NCBI GenBank assembly: GCA_949035555.1 | Contig: CAROLD010000027.1 | Coordinates: forward strand, 1 to 18,325 | Reading direction: 5' to 3' | Source of the DNA: an uncultured bacterium | Lineage (GTDB): Bacteria > Cyanobacteriota > Vampirovibrionia > Gastranaerophilales > Gastranaerophilaceae | DNA length: 18,325 bases | Shown: positions 1 through 7,755 of the stretch, piece after piece | Position numbering within the stretch: position 1 is the stretch's first letter | How the letters are laid out: each line of letters opens with the position of its first letter | Notes under the pieces: generated by a model | What the model saw: the letters and a program-made list of their open reading frames with translations, nothing else | What the model was told of the DNA's origin: nothing | The model's database searches: none | Made by a program: the position numbers and the translations under genes

Positions 1-2
1 GC

Positions 3-49
3 ACTCTTATACGGCTTGCCTTCTCTTTGGTAAGTCGTATTTGGGTGGG
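3..49 (+). repeat. 47-bp terminal inverted repeat, left copy, with internal hairpin
   Basis: This copy is an exact reverse complement of 18279-18325; identity stops at base 50. Inside it, bases 9-20 (ATACGGCTTGCC) pair with 29-40 (GGTAAGTCGTAT) around an 8-base loop. Ten pairs are Watson-Crick and two are G-T, so RNA copied from this strand would form a full 12-bp stem with two G-U wobbles, while the opposite strand has two A-C mismatches. It lies downstream of the PFOR terminator. It is probably a dispersed REP-like or mobile-element-end repeat at which assembly stopped; its identity is not known. Confidence 0.85.
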
Positions 50-64
50 GTATCTATCATAAAT

Positions 65-98
65 AAAAAGAGGTACCGTTTCCGATACCTCTTTTTTT
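65..98 (-). terminator. Rho-independent terminator of the PFOR gene
   Basis: An 11-bp perfect stem (65-75 AAAAAGAGGTA with 86-96 TACCTCTTTTT) encloses a 10-base loop. It lies 15 bases beyond the PFOR stop codon. On the minus strand the hairpin ends in a T tract; because the stem begins and ends in A/T runs it could also act in the plus direction. Confidence 0.85.
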
Positions 99-112
99 AT
101 GATGATTTCTTG

Positions 113-3100
113 TTATTTCACCAATTCACCAACAGCTTTGAACATAGCCATGCGTTTTGCGGCATCAGCTTCAGCTTGAGTGTAAAGTTCTTCAGCAGCT
201 GCAGGATTTGTTTTAAGTAATGACTTATAACGACCTTCAGATCTGATGAAGTCTTGGTAGCTTCCGCTAGGGTCTTTAGCATCCCAAGTGAAAGGTTGTT
301 CATTTGTAGGGTTGTATCTGTAAAGCGGGAAGTAACCAGCTTCAACTGCACGTTTTTGTTCAGTTTGAGTTTTACTCATGTCGATACCGTGTGCGATACA
401 AGGTGCATAAGCAAAGATGATTGATGGTCCATCATATGCTTCAGCTTCTTGGAATGCTTTAAGAGTTTGACCTCTATCAGCACCCAACGCTACTGATGCA
501 ACATATACATAACCATAAGACATGCTCATTAAGCCCATGTTTTTCTTGTAGGTTGGTTTACCACCTGTAGCAAACTTCGCAACAGCACCAGTAGGTGTTG
601 ATTTAGAAGCTTGACCGCCAGTGTTTGAGTAAACTTCTGTATCAAGAACAAGGATATTTACGTTTTTGTTTTGTGCAAGAACGTGGTCGATACCGCCGTA
701 TCCGATATCGTTAGCCCATCCGTCACCACCGATAATCCATACTGATTTATCAGTGAAGTAATCTTGAAGTTCACGAACTTTTGCTAAATCTGAGCAATCT
801 ACATCAGCGTATTTTGCAAGAACGTCTTTAGCTTTATTTTGAGCCGCAACAGCTTCTTCTGTTTTTGAATTTTCGAAGTGAGCCATAGCACCTTCAAGAG
901 CTTCTTTTAAGTCTGCTGGTGTTTTATCACATTCAAGAACTTTTTCAACATAAGTTTTTAAAGTATCTCTGTTAGAATCAACTGCCAATCTCATACCGAA
1001 ACCAAATTCTGCGTTATCTTCGAATAGCGAGTTAGCCCAAGCCGGACCTCTGCCTTCTTTAGTTTTAGTATAAGGAATTGTTGGGAATGTACCTGAGTAG
1101 ATTGAAGAACAACCTGTTGCGTTTGCAACGATAGCATTTTCACCGAACAACTGTGATACAAGTTTAACGTATGGAGTTTCACCACAACCTGCACAAGCGC
1201 CTGAGAATTCGAATAATGGTTTTCTCAACATAGCACCTTTGATAGTTTTTGTAGTGTTTTTACCCATTACATTATCTGGTAATTCATCAAAGAATTTTTC
1301 ATTTTCAAGTTCACAAGCTTCAACTTCTTTTTCAATAGTTGACCAAGTTAGAGCTTGTTTTTCCGGATTTTTGTTTGCTGGACATTGATCTAAGCAAACA
1401 CCGCAGCCTGTACAATCTTCGCAGTAAACTTGAACTTTGAATTTTTCACCGTTTGCGTTTGGTCTTGCATCGATTGTATTGAATGATGCAGGAGCATCTT
1501 TCAAGTTTTCTGCTTCAACCAATTTTGTTCTGATTGCAGCGTGAGGACAAGCTGAAGCACAGATACCGCATTGTAAGCAGTTTTCTGAATTCCAGTGAGG
1601 AACTCTTGGTGCAATACCACGTTTTTCTAAACAAGCTGTACCAGTTGGGATTACACCGTCATTTGACATTGCAGAAACAGGAATATCGTCACCTTTTTGT
1701 CTCATTGATGGTTCGATGATTTTCTTAGCAAATTCAGAAGCATCATCAGAAATCAATTTAACTTCATCAACACAACCAACACCATCTAATGAAGCAGGAA
1801 CAACAACTTCTTCAGTTGCGTTAACTGCAGCATCGATTAATGCTAAGTTCATGTTAACAACGTCATCACCTTTTTTCTTAAAGGTTTTCTTAGTCATTTC
1901 TTTCATACCTTCAAGAGCTTGTTCAAATGGAATAATTCCTGAAACTTTGAAGTATGCAACCATCATAACTGTGTTAGCACCTTTACCTCTTAAGCCAGGT
2001 TGTTCTTTGATAAGTTTTTCAGCATCTACGTTATAGAATTTGATTTTCTTATCAATGATAGTTTTTTGCATATCACGAGTTAAGTGAGCAAAAGCTTCTT
2101 CTTTTGTATAAGGTGAGTTCAATAAGAATGTACCACCTTCTTTAATACCTTTTAACAAGTCGTATCTGCCAACGTAAGCATGAGCTGAGCATGAAACGAA
2201 GTCAGGAGCTGTGATAAGGTAAGTAGATTTGATGTGTTCATCACCGAATCTCAAGTGAGAAACAGTTACACCAAATGATTTTTTAGAGTCATATGCAAAG
2301 TATGCTTGAGCATCTTTATCTGTATATTGACCAATAATTTTAATTGAGTTTTTGTTAGCACCAACAGTACCGTCAGAACCCAAGCCCCAGAACATACAGT
2401 TTGTAGTACCTTTAGGTTCTGTAACGATGTGTTCTTCGATTTTCAAAGATTTGTGAGTTACGTCATCTTCAATACCAACTGTAAATCCGTGGAAACCGTT
2501 GTTTTCAGAGTGTTTGTAAATAGCAAGAACCATTGATGGAGTAAATTCTTTAGAAGATAAACCATAACGTCCGCCAATAACTCTGATGTCTTTTCCTGCA
2601 ATAGCAGCAGTAACATCCATGAATAATGGTTCACCGATTGAACCAGGTTCTTTAGTTCTATCAAGAACTGCAATACGTTTAACAGAAGCAGGTAAAGCTT
2701 CGTTGAATCGTTTTACATCAAATGGTCTGTAAAGTCTTACTTTAACTAAACCGTATTTAGTACCGCGTTCTGCGTTCAAGTAAGTAATAGTTTCTTCAAT
2801 AGTTTCGCAAGAAGAACCAATAGCAACGATAACATCAGTAGCATCAGGAGCACCTACGTAATCGAACGGATGATATTGTCTTCCTGTGATAGAAGCAACT
2901 TTATCCATATATTCTTGAACGATATCAGGAACTGCATCATAGTATTTGTTAACTGTTTCACGTCCTTGGAAGTAAACGTCAGTGTTTTGAGCACCAACTT
3001 TACAAATAGGAGCTTCAGGTCTTAATGCACGATTTCTGAATTCTTCAATATATTTTGGTTCAACAAGTTTTGCAATGTCTTCGTAAGAGATTTCTTCGAT

Positions 3101-3643
3101 TTTGTGAATTTCGTGAGAAGTTCTGAAACCGTCAAAGAATTGCAAGAATGGAACTTTAGCTTTGTAAGTAGCTAAGTGAGCAACCAAAGCCATATCCATT
3201 TCTTCTTGAACAGAGTTAGCTGCTAACATAGCATAACCAGTGTTACGACAACCCATAACGTCAGTGTGGTCACCAAAGATTGCTAATGATTGAGCTGCTA
3301 ATGCACGAGCTGTAACGTGAATTACATGAGGAAGCATTTCCCCTGCAACTTTGTGCATTACAGGAATCATTAATAATAAACCTTGAGAAGCTGTATATGT
3401 AGAAGTTAAAGAACCTGCAGCTAAAGATCCGTGAACAGCACCTGCTGCACCTGCTTCAGATTGCATTTCTGCTACTTTTACTTGTTTTCCCCAGATGTTT
3501 TTCTTTCCTTGTGAAGCCCATTCATCAATCCATTCACCCATAGTAGATGAAGGAGTGATAGGGTAAATTGCTGATACTTCGCTTAATGCATACGCAATAT
3601 GCGCTGCAGCGTAGTTACCGTCAACTGTTATTGTTTTTGGCAT
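113..3643 (-). CDS. nifJ: Pyruvate:ferredoxin (flavodoxin) oxidoreductase, single-chain
   Basis: It oxidatively decarboxylates pyruvate with CoA to acetyl-CoA and CO2, passing electrons to ferredoxin or flavodoxin; it is cytoplasmic, oxygen-sensitive and central to anaerobic fermentation. The 1176 residues match the usual full-length homodimeric enzyme with all domains fused. Visible parts: N-terminal pyruvate-binding domain (YPITPSSTMGEWIDEWA near residue 30); two 4Fe-4S motifs, CLQCGICASACP near 686-697 and CEDCTGCGVCLDQCP near 740-755; the TPP domain with GACAGCGET near 813-822 and GDGWANDIGYGG ... NTGGQAS near 973-1010. The start is fixed by AAGGAGGG (3653-3660, minus strand) nine bases before ATG. 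It is a single-gene unit: divergent neighbour upstream, terminator at 65-98. Family assignment is near certain; nifJ is the customary symbol although a role in nitrogen fixation is not implied. Confidence 0.97.
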   Translation of the reverse strand: MPKTITVDGNYAAAHIAYALSEVSAIYPITPSSTMGEWIDEWASQGKKNIWGKQVKVAEMQSEAGAAGAVHGSLAAGSLTSTYTASQGLLLMIPVMHKVAGEMLPHVIHVTARALAAQSLAIFGDHTDVMGCRNTGYAMLAANSVQEEMDMALVAHLATYKAKVPFLQFFDGFRTSHEIHKIEEISYEDIAKLVEPKYIEEFRNRALRPEAPICKVGAQNTDVYFQGRETVNKYYDAVPDIVQEYMDKVASITGRQYHPFDYVGAPDATDVIVAIGSSCETIEETITYLNAERGTKYGLVKVRLYRPFDVKRFNEALPASVKRIAVLDRTKEPGSIGEPLFMDVTAAIAGKDIRVIGGRYGLSSKEFTPSMVLAIYKHSENNGFHGFTVGIEDDVTHKSLKIEEHIVTEPKGTTNCMFWGLGSDGTVGANKNSIKIIGQYTDKDAQAYFAYDSKKSFGVTVSHLRFGDEHIKSTYLITAPDFVSCSAHAYVGRYDLLKGIKEGGTFLLNSPYTKEEAFAHLTRDMQKTIIDKKIKFYNVDAEKLIKEQPGLRGKGANTVMMVAYFKVSGIIPFEQALEGMKEMTKKTFKKKGDDVVNMNLALIDAAVNATEEVVVPASLDGVGCVDEVKLISDDASEFAKKIIEPSMRQKGDDIPVSAMSNDGVIPTGTACLEKRGIAPRVPHWNSENCLQCGICASACPHAAIRTKLVEAENLKDAPASFNTIDARPNANGEKFKVQVYCEDCTGCGVCLDQCPANKNPEKQALTWSTIEKEVEACELENEKFFDELPDNVMGKNTTKTIKGAMLRKPLFEFSGACAGCGETPYVKLVSQLFGENAIVANATGCSSIYSGTFPTIPYTKTKEGRGPAWANSLFEDNAEFGFGMRLAVDSNRDTLKTYVEKVLECDKTPADLKEALEGAMAHFENSKTEEAVAAQNKAKDVLAKYADVDCSDLAKVRELQDYFTDKSVWIIGGDGWANDIGYGGIDHVLAQNKNVNILVLDTEVYSNTGGQASKSTPTGAVAKFATGGKPTYKKNMGLMSMSYGYVYVASVALGADRGQTLKAFQEAEAYDGPSIIFAYAPCIAHGIDMSKTQTEQKRAVEAGYFPLYRYNPTNEQPFTWDAKDPSGSYQDFIRSEGRYKSLLKTNPAAAEELYTQAEADAAKRMAMFKAVGELVK

Positions 3644-3732
3644 AATAATAAACCCTCCTTATTTATGCTCTATTCTTAGTAACTGTACCACAACATGATA
3701 ATACAAACATACCAATTGACCAATTTTATGAG

Positions 3733-3751
3733 TTGTAAATTTATGTTACAA
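3733..3751. promoter_or_regulatory. Candidate operator: TTGTAA-N7-TTACAA inverted repeat
   Basis: The 19-base stretch TTGTAAATTTATGTTACAA is an inverted repeat with 6-base perfect arms in the divergent PFOR/3829 spacer. It overlaps the extended -10 proposed for the rightward gene and lies about 90-108 bases upstream of the PFOR start. The TTGT...ACAA ends resemble sites of redox regulators such as Rex (TTGTGAA-N4-TTCACAA), but the centre and spacing differ, so the regulator is unknown. Confidence 0.35.
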
Positions 3752-3752
3752 T
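3744..3752 (+). promoter_or_regulatory. Extended -10 promoter for the 3829 gene
   Basis: TGTTACAAT fits TGn plus a one-mismatch -10 hexamer (TACAAT). No convincing -35 is present at 17 bases (TTTTAT). A start near 3759 would give a leader of about 70 bases before the ATG. Confidence 0.4.
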
Positions 3753-3828
3753 TTCGTTTTCTGAGCAATATTTTTAGTAAAATTTAGTTCTTGAGGAGTT
3801 TTTTATTTTCGGAACTGAAAGGTATATT

Positions 3829-5028
3829 ATGAATATAACAATATTTAATTCTCAACGTGTAAATTACAATAAAACTAATCCAAGAATTTCGCATAATAGC
3901 AATACTGTTATGCCTTCAAACCTTTCAGGCTTGAAGGCAGATACGGTTAGTTTTGGGATAAGAGCTCCTAAAAAATGCAGTCATACTATCGGAGATGCTC
4001 TTGAAGCTCAAATGGAAGCTAACTTGCCAAGATTTCAACGTATTGCGACAACATATTTAGACGTATTAGAATCTGTTGCTTTTAAATTAAAAGATCGCGG
4101 ATTTTCTTTTGATAGAGCTTATTGTGAGTTAAGTCCTGTTAAATCATCAAAAGCTTCAAAAAGTAAAGTTATTCGTTCCGGGACATTTAAAGTTCCGGAT
4201 CAAATTAGAGCTACGATATATTGTGATGATCCTTACAATTTAGATAAATTAAATTTGCTTCTGGCTGAAATGAAAAAACGTGGTTATGTTTTAGCTGAGA
4301 CAGATATGCCAATAAAAGATTTAATAAAACGCGGCTATATTCCGACAGCTCAAGAAGCTGAAAATTTAAATGCAAGAAAAATTATTCCTGATTTAGATAT
4401 AAGATTAGAAGATAAAGTTTCAGAGCAAATTACAAAACTTCCGCCTGAGCTTCGCTACTCAATCGGTAAACCTCAAAAATCAGGTTATGAAGATATACAA
4501 ATGCGTTTTATTAGAGACTTTGATCCAAAGAAAAATCCTGTACAGCACGAATTGATTGTTCTTTTCGGACCTAACTATTCGTTTGCTAAACACGCAGAAT
4601 CCACTGATGTCTATAGCAGCTTAAGATTATTTGACGAATTACATATGCCAATTGCAAAAGAAAAAGATGGTTCAAATGCACATAAAGCCGAACGTTATAT
4701 GGATTTAATTAAACAGATGTTTAGAGGTAAAGTCTCAGAAAAATTATTCCTGAATGCAAAAAATAAAGATTTATATGACATTCAAGACGAAGTACCAATA
4801 ACATTCTCCGAAACTGATATTTCATTATTTGAAAATTACTTCAACGGTTTAAAGGCAAGAGTTAGCGGTGCATACAATGATGCGAAAAAATCAACTGATG
4901 TTGCAAGTATAAAACGTCAATTAACAAAAGATGCTAAATCAGATAGAGAAAAGATTGAAACAATACAAACAACATTAAGAGCAACTATTGAAAAATATAA
5001 TTATCAGGCAGGTTTGAAAAATTCCTAG
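3829..5028 (+). CDS. Unnamed protein, possibly a divergent RelA/SpoT-like nucleotidyltransferase
   Basis: I do not recognise this 399-residue protein with certainty. Residues 1-45 are Asn/Ser-rich and look disordered, ending in DTVSFG. The middle resembles the RelA/SpoT synthetase fold by pattern: a VPDQIRATIYCDD segment (compare D-x-x-G-x-R-I strands), a helix-strand unit, then KSGYEDIQMRF (compare GY-R-S-x-H) followed by HELIVLFGPNYSFAKHAEST (compare the E-I-Q-I-R-T ... a-E-H-x-x-Y region). The family's usual His after GYxS is Gln here, so activity is doubtful. The C-terminal ~80 residues are charged helices. No signal peptide or membrane segment is seen. GAAAGG six bases before ATG supports the start. 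It is monocistronic and convergent with rlmD, sharing CTAG at the stops. Alternatives are a secreted effector or a lineage-specific protein. Confidence 0.6.
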   Translation: MNITIFNSQRVNYNKTNPRISHNSNTVMPSNLSGLKADTVSFGIRAPKKCSHTIGDALEAQMEANLPRFQRIATTYLDVLESVAFKLKDRGFSFDRAYCELSPVKSSKASKSKVIRSGTFKVPDQIRATIYCDDPYNLDKLNLLLAEMKKRGYVLAETDMPIKDLIKRGYIPTAQEAENLNARKIIPDLDIRLEDKVSEQITKLPPELRYSIGKPQKSGYEDIQMRFIRDFDPKKNPVQHELIVLFGPNYSFAKHAESTDVYSSLRLFDELHMPIAKEKDGSNAHKAERYMDLIKQMFRGKVSEKLFLNAKNKDLYDIQDEVPITFSETDISLFENYFNGLKARVSGAYNDAKKSTDVASIKRQLTKDAKSDREKIETIQTTLRATIEKYNYQAGLKNS

Positions 5029-6374
5029 ACTTTAATAATCGCCACATTTTCAATGTGATAAGTGTGACAAAACATATCAAACGGCTGTATGGATTTTACT
5101 GTACAGCCTTTTTGTACTAAGTATTTCAAATCTCGTGCCAGTGTTGCGGGGTTACAGCTGATATATATAATTGTGTCTCTAGACAGACGATATGCTTCGT
5201 CAAGACTTTGCGTTGTACATCCTTTTCTTGGCGGATCAAGAATTATTGCATCAAATTCTCTTTTTTCTTTTGCAAAGAATTCTCCGGCATCCATATTGTT
5301 TATTTCAATATTATTGAGTTTATTCAGATTAACAACATCCTTAGCCATATCGCAGGATTCTGTATTTTCCTCAACACTCACAACTTTAGAACAAACATCT
5401 GACATACAAATTCCAAATGACGTTATTCCCGCGTAAGCATCTAATATAATAGGTTTATCAAAATGTGTTCTAATATAATTTTTGACATATCCAAAAATAT
5501 TTTCAGCACTTTTAGGATTTATTTGAAAGAATGTTGAAGCCCCGATTTTGAATGTTTTATCTAACACTTTTTCCTTGATAAATTCTTCCCCAAATAAACA
5601 TCGGGTATGCTTGCCAAGAATAACATTAGTTTTTTTAGAATTAAAGTTGATGCAAACTCCTGAGATTTCATTAAACTCTTCAAAAATACATTTTGCAAAA
5701 TCATTGAGCCTGTCGAATATCTTTGTCGCATTAACAACGAGTGTAACCAGACACTTTCCGTTATCTGCTGAGCATCTTATTACAACATGCCTCAAGTCGC
5801 CAGAGTGTTTTTTTTCATTAAAACCGCTAATTCCGAAATCAAATGCTTTTTGTCTTATAAATTCGATAATTGTATCGCAAATTTCCGTCTGTATTGGGCA
5901 GTATTTAATATTTACAATATCATGTGACGCAGGTTTATAATAACCGGCAAGGATTCTTTTAGATTGTTTTGTTTCGGATATAGGGTACTGAATTTTATGT
6001 CTGTAGTTTTTTATTTCAGGACTTGCTATTGGTGTTGGAATATCCGTATCTAAGCCGCCGATTGTGCGCATTGCATCTTCAACTATTTGTCTTTTTATCT
6101 CCAGTTGGTGATTGTAATCAATATGCTGAAGCTGGCATGCTCCGCATACTTTTTGCATCGGACAGAACGGCTTTACTCTGTGTTCTGAGGGTTCAATAAT
6201 TTCAACAATTTTACCATTCGCAAAATTTTTGTTGACCTTTACTATTTTTACTTTTAGAACATCATCAGGGCAAGCATCCTTTACAAATACTACAAACCCG
6301 TCTATTCTGCTAAGTCCTAATCCTAAATTTGTAATTTTTTCAATTTTTAGTATATATTCTTCATTTATGTTCAT
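5025..6374 (-). CDS. rlmD: 23S rRNA (uracil-C5)-methyltransferase, RlmD/TrmA family
   Basis: It makes 5-methyluridine in rRNA using S-adenosylmethionine. In order: N-terminal TRAM RNA-binding domain (residues ~5-65), 4Fe-4S cysteines C71, C77 and C80 in CPMQKVCGACQLQH with a later Cys in KYCPIQTEIC, a FFQINPKSAE strand, SAM site LDAYAGITSFG, the DPPRKG loop, catalytic ISCNPATLARDL with Cys407, and C-terminal DMFCHTYHIE. The 449-residue length fits the family. An ATG 13 codons upstream (6413) is open, but neither ATG has a Shine-Dalgarno; the TRAM domain begins just after the inner ATG, and TATAAT sits exactly six bases before it, suggesting a leaderless start. The target could be U1939 (RlmD), U747 (RlmC) or both (RlmCD); the sequence does not decide. 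Convergent with the 3829 gene. Confidence 0.9.
   Translation of the reverse strand: MNINEEYILKIEKITNLGLGLSRIDGFVVFVKDACPDDVLKVKIVKVNKNFANGKIVEIIEPSEHRVKPFCPMQKVCGACQLQHIDYNHQLEIKRQIVEDAMRTIGGLDTDIPTPIASPEIKNYRHKIQYPISETKQSKRILAGYYKPASHDIVNIKYCPIQTEICDTIIEFIRQKAFDFGISGFNEKKHSGDLRHVVIRCSADNGKCLVTLVVNATKIFDRLNDFAKCIFEEFNEISGVCINFNSKKTNVILGKHTRCLFGEEFIKEKVLDKTFKIGASTFFQINPKSAENIFGYVKNYIRTHFDKPIILDAYAGITSFGICMSDVCSKVVSVEENTESCDMAKDVVNLNKLNNIEINNMDAGEFFAKEKREFDAIILDPPRKGCTTQSLDEAYRLSRDTIIYISCNPATLARDLKYLVQKGCTVKSIQPFDMFCHTYHIENVAIIKV
5083..5113 (+). terminator. Candidate terminator of the 3829 gene, inside rlmD
   Basis: GGCTGTA (5083-5089) pairs with TACAGCC (5102-5108) around a 12-base loop and is followed by five T. 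It lies 55 bases past the stop codon, within the antisense of the rlmD coding end. A smaller hairpin (CACATT/AATGTG, 5043-5057) precedes it. Moderate strength only. Confidence 0.45.
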
Positions 6375-6380
6375 AATTAT

Positions 6381-6386
6381 ATTATA
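6381..6386 (-). promoter_or_regulatory. rlmD: -10 hexamer six bases before the rlmD inner ATG
   Basis: On the minus strand a perfect TATAAT is followed by six bases and then ATG (6374), placing the expected transcription start at or next to the A of ATG. The -35 at 17 bases (TAATTT) is poor. No Shine-Dalgarno precedes the ATG. Confidence 0.4.
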
Positions 6387-6426
6387 GCTTAAACATTCTT
6401 TATAAATTAGCATTTATTGAAAAATA

Positions 6427-6435
6427 TGATATTAT
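6427..6435 (+). promoter_or_regulatory. Extended -10 promoter for the lipoprotein operon
   Basis: TGATATTAT fits TGn plus TATTAT. Predicted start near 6442 gives a ~25-base leader that holds the Shine-Dalgarno GAGGAGAGG (6452-6460), six bases before ATG. No good -35 is visible. Confidence 0.45.
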
Positions 6436-6466
6436 ATATCTGTCTAAACTTGAGGAGAGGAAATAT

Positions 6467-7330
6467 ATGAAAAAATTTATTATATCATTATTGTTATTAA
6501 CTCCGTTGTTAACGGGATGTACAAATATTGATACACAATTAACTATAAACGATGATAAATCAGCATCTGTAGTAACGTCCTTAACATATGAAGGAAATCT
6601 TGCTAATCAGGGAGATGCCGTAGCAAATATGGTTCAAGCAAATTATAAAAGTTTCCTTGATCCGTTGTATAAAATTGAAACAGCTTACAATACAAAATTA
6701 TCAACAATAACGGCTTCAAAAGGTATAAAAAACCTCATGCATAATGATTTGGATTTGTCATCTTTGGGTTTTACATCTAACCTGCCGAGCGGACGTTTTA
6801 TTGAAGTTAAGAAAAATTTTCTTGTGACTTCCTATAACATTGATGCTACCTACGACTTAGAAAAACAAGTTTCTGGAATTCAAAAAACTCAAAAAGCTAT
6901 TGTTTCTGCTAAATCAAAAGGGCTGCAACCTGAATATTTACAAAAATATGGAGATCCCGAAAATATTGAAACTCCGTCAGCAGAGGCAAGGGAAGATTTT
7001 ATTGAACATCTTGATGAAGATACCAAGCAATTCACTGAAAATGCGATAAACAATGAAGAAAATCAAACTCAACAGTCAGAAAACAATGATTTAAATATTT
7101 CATTTAGCATAAAAGTTCCATCATTTGCATCGTTTAACAATGCTGATAATGTTAACCTTAATGTATATACATGGAATATATCAACAAATGAACCTGCGAT
7201 TATCAAACTTCAATATATTAAATATAGCGGATTAGCTATCGCATTTATAATACTTGCAGGCATTGCTTGTTTGATTCTTTTAGCTAGAAGAATCGTAAAA
7301 CGTGAATCCCAAAAACGCATTGATGAATAA
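6467..7330 (+). CDS. Lipoprotein with C-terminal membrane anchor, DUF3153/LppM-like
   Basis: A 287-residue envelope protein of unknown function. Residues 1-17 form a lipoprotein signal peptide with lipobox LLTG-C, so Cys18 should be lipidated after signal peptidase II cleavage. The following domain has repeated beta-type sequence typical of cyanobacterial DUF3153 and mycobacterial LppM-like proteins, including a D-x-x-L-x-I-N-D-D-K-S start; this match is from pattern memory and uncertain. Residues ~175-210 are acidic and Asn/Gln/Glu-rich, likely a flexible linker. One hydrophobic segment near 252-274 followed by RRIVKR would be a membrane span with a cytoplasmic tail. Strong Shine-Dalgarno six bases before ATG. 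Its stop (TAA, 7328-7330) runs into the next gene's leader, so the two are one operon. Confidence 0.75.
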   Translation: MKKFIISLLLLTPLLTGCTNIDTQLTINDDKSASVVTSLTYEGNLANQGDAVANMVQANYKSFLDPLYKIETAYNTKLSTITASKGIKNLMHNDLDLSSLGFTSNLPSGRFIEVKKNFLVTSYNIDATYDLEKQVSGIQKTQKAIVSAKSKGLQPEYLQKYGDPENIETPSAEAREDFIEHLDEDTKQFTENAINNEENQTQQSENNDLNISFSIKVPSFASFNNADNVNLNVYTWNISTNEPAIIKLQYIKYSGLAIAFIILAGIACLILLARRIVKRESQKRIDE

Positions 7331-7344
7331 TGGAAGGTTTATCT

Positions 7345-7752
7345 ATGAAGAAAATAATGTCTTTAATTGTTGCAATTTTAATCTCAACATCATCAGCTCT
7401 TGGTGCAGGATGCCCGACACTTCAAGAATTTCAGACGAAAAATCATTCTTATCCTCAAAAAATGCAGACATTAATGATGTCAGGTGATGTCACTGATGCT
7501 ACGCTGGCGAAAATGGATGGTATTTTAGCTGAACAGCAGGCATTCTTTCAAGGAATAATACCGGCATGTTCACAATATTTTAAAACTACACCTAATCCTG
7601 ATTGCTCACGGCTGAGTGTTTTGGCAGCCAGCTATTCTGTCTTAGACCAAAAAAAACAACCTACGGCAAAAATGCAAATTTTAAGTTCAACGGCTTCAGT
7701 CAAAGCCAAATGTTCCGCTGAATATAAGTATATGATGATGTTTGTAAAATAA
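7345..7752 (+). CDS. Small secreted four-cysteine protein, unknown function
   Basis: Not recognised. An ATG overlapping the upstream stop (7330) is in frame, but GGAAGG at 7332-7337 lies seven bases before the ATG at 7345, and that start gives a clean signal peptide (MKK, then a hydrophobic stretch, then SSALGA), so 7345 is preferred; the protein has 135 residues. Cleavage after ALG or LGA by signal peptidase I is likely. The mature part has four Cys (GCPTL, PACSQ, PDCSR, AKCSA), enough for two disulfides in an exported protein. The Cys near the cleavage site lacks a proper lipobox. Co-transcribed with the lipoprotein gene and followed by a strong terminator, suggesting a shared envelope role. 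Confidence 0.65.
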   Translation: MKKIMSLIVAILISTSSALGAGCPTLQEFQTKNHSYPQKMQTLMMSGDVTDATLAKMDGILAEQQAFFQGIIPACSQYFKTTPNPDCSRLSVLAASYSVLDQKKQPTAKMQILSSTASVKAKCSAEYKYMMMFVK

Positions 7753-7755
7753 ATT

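Noticed and set aside
3..49. Integron attC site
   Set aside because: The hairpin is suggestive, but the GTTRRRY/RYYYAAC core boxes are absent and no integrase is present.
1716..2036. Open plus-strand frame of 106 codons opposite PFOR
   Set aside because: It lies wholly antisense to a highly conserved enzyme, has no Shine-Dalgarno or promoter, and its composition reflects the opposite-strand codons.
5548..5940. Open plus-strand frame of 130 codons opposite rlmD
   Set aside because: It is antisense to conserved rlmD motifs and carries no recognisable domain or start signal.
6375..6413. Thirteen-codon N-terminal extension of rlmD
   Set aside because: No Shine-Dalgarno, it contains the TATAAT of the likely promoter, and the family's TRAM domain starts just after the inner ATG.
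7330..7344. ATG overlapping the lipoprotein stop as start of the small secreted protein
   Set aside because: Attractive as stop-start coupling, but the Shine-Dalgarno GGAAGG lies within it and the downstream ATG gives the proper signal peptide.
7345..7420. Lipoprotein lipobox at the Cys near the signal peptide end
   Set aside because: The sequence before Cys is LGAG, lacking the required hydrophobic residue at -3, so signal peptidase I processing is more likely.
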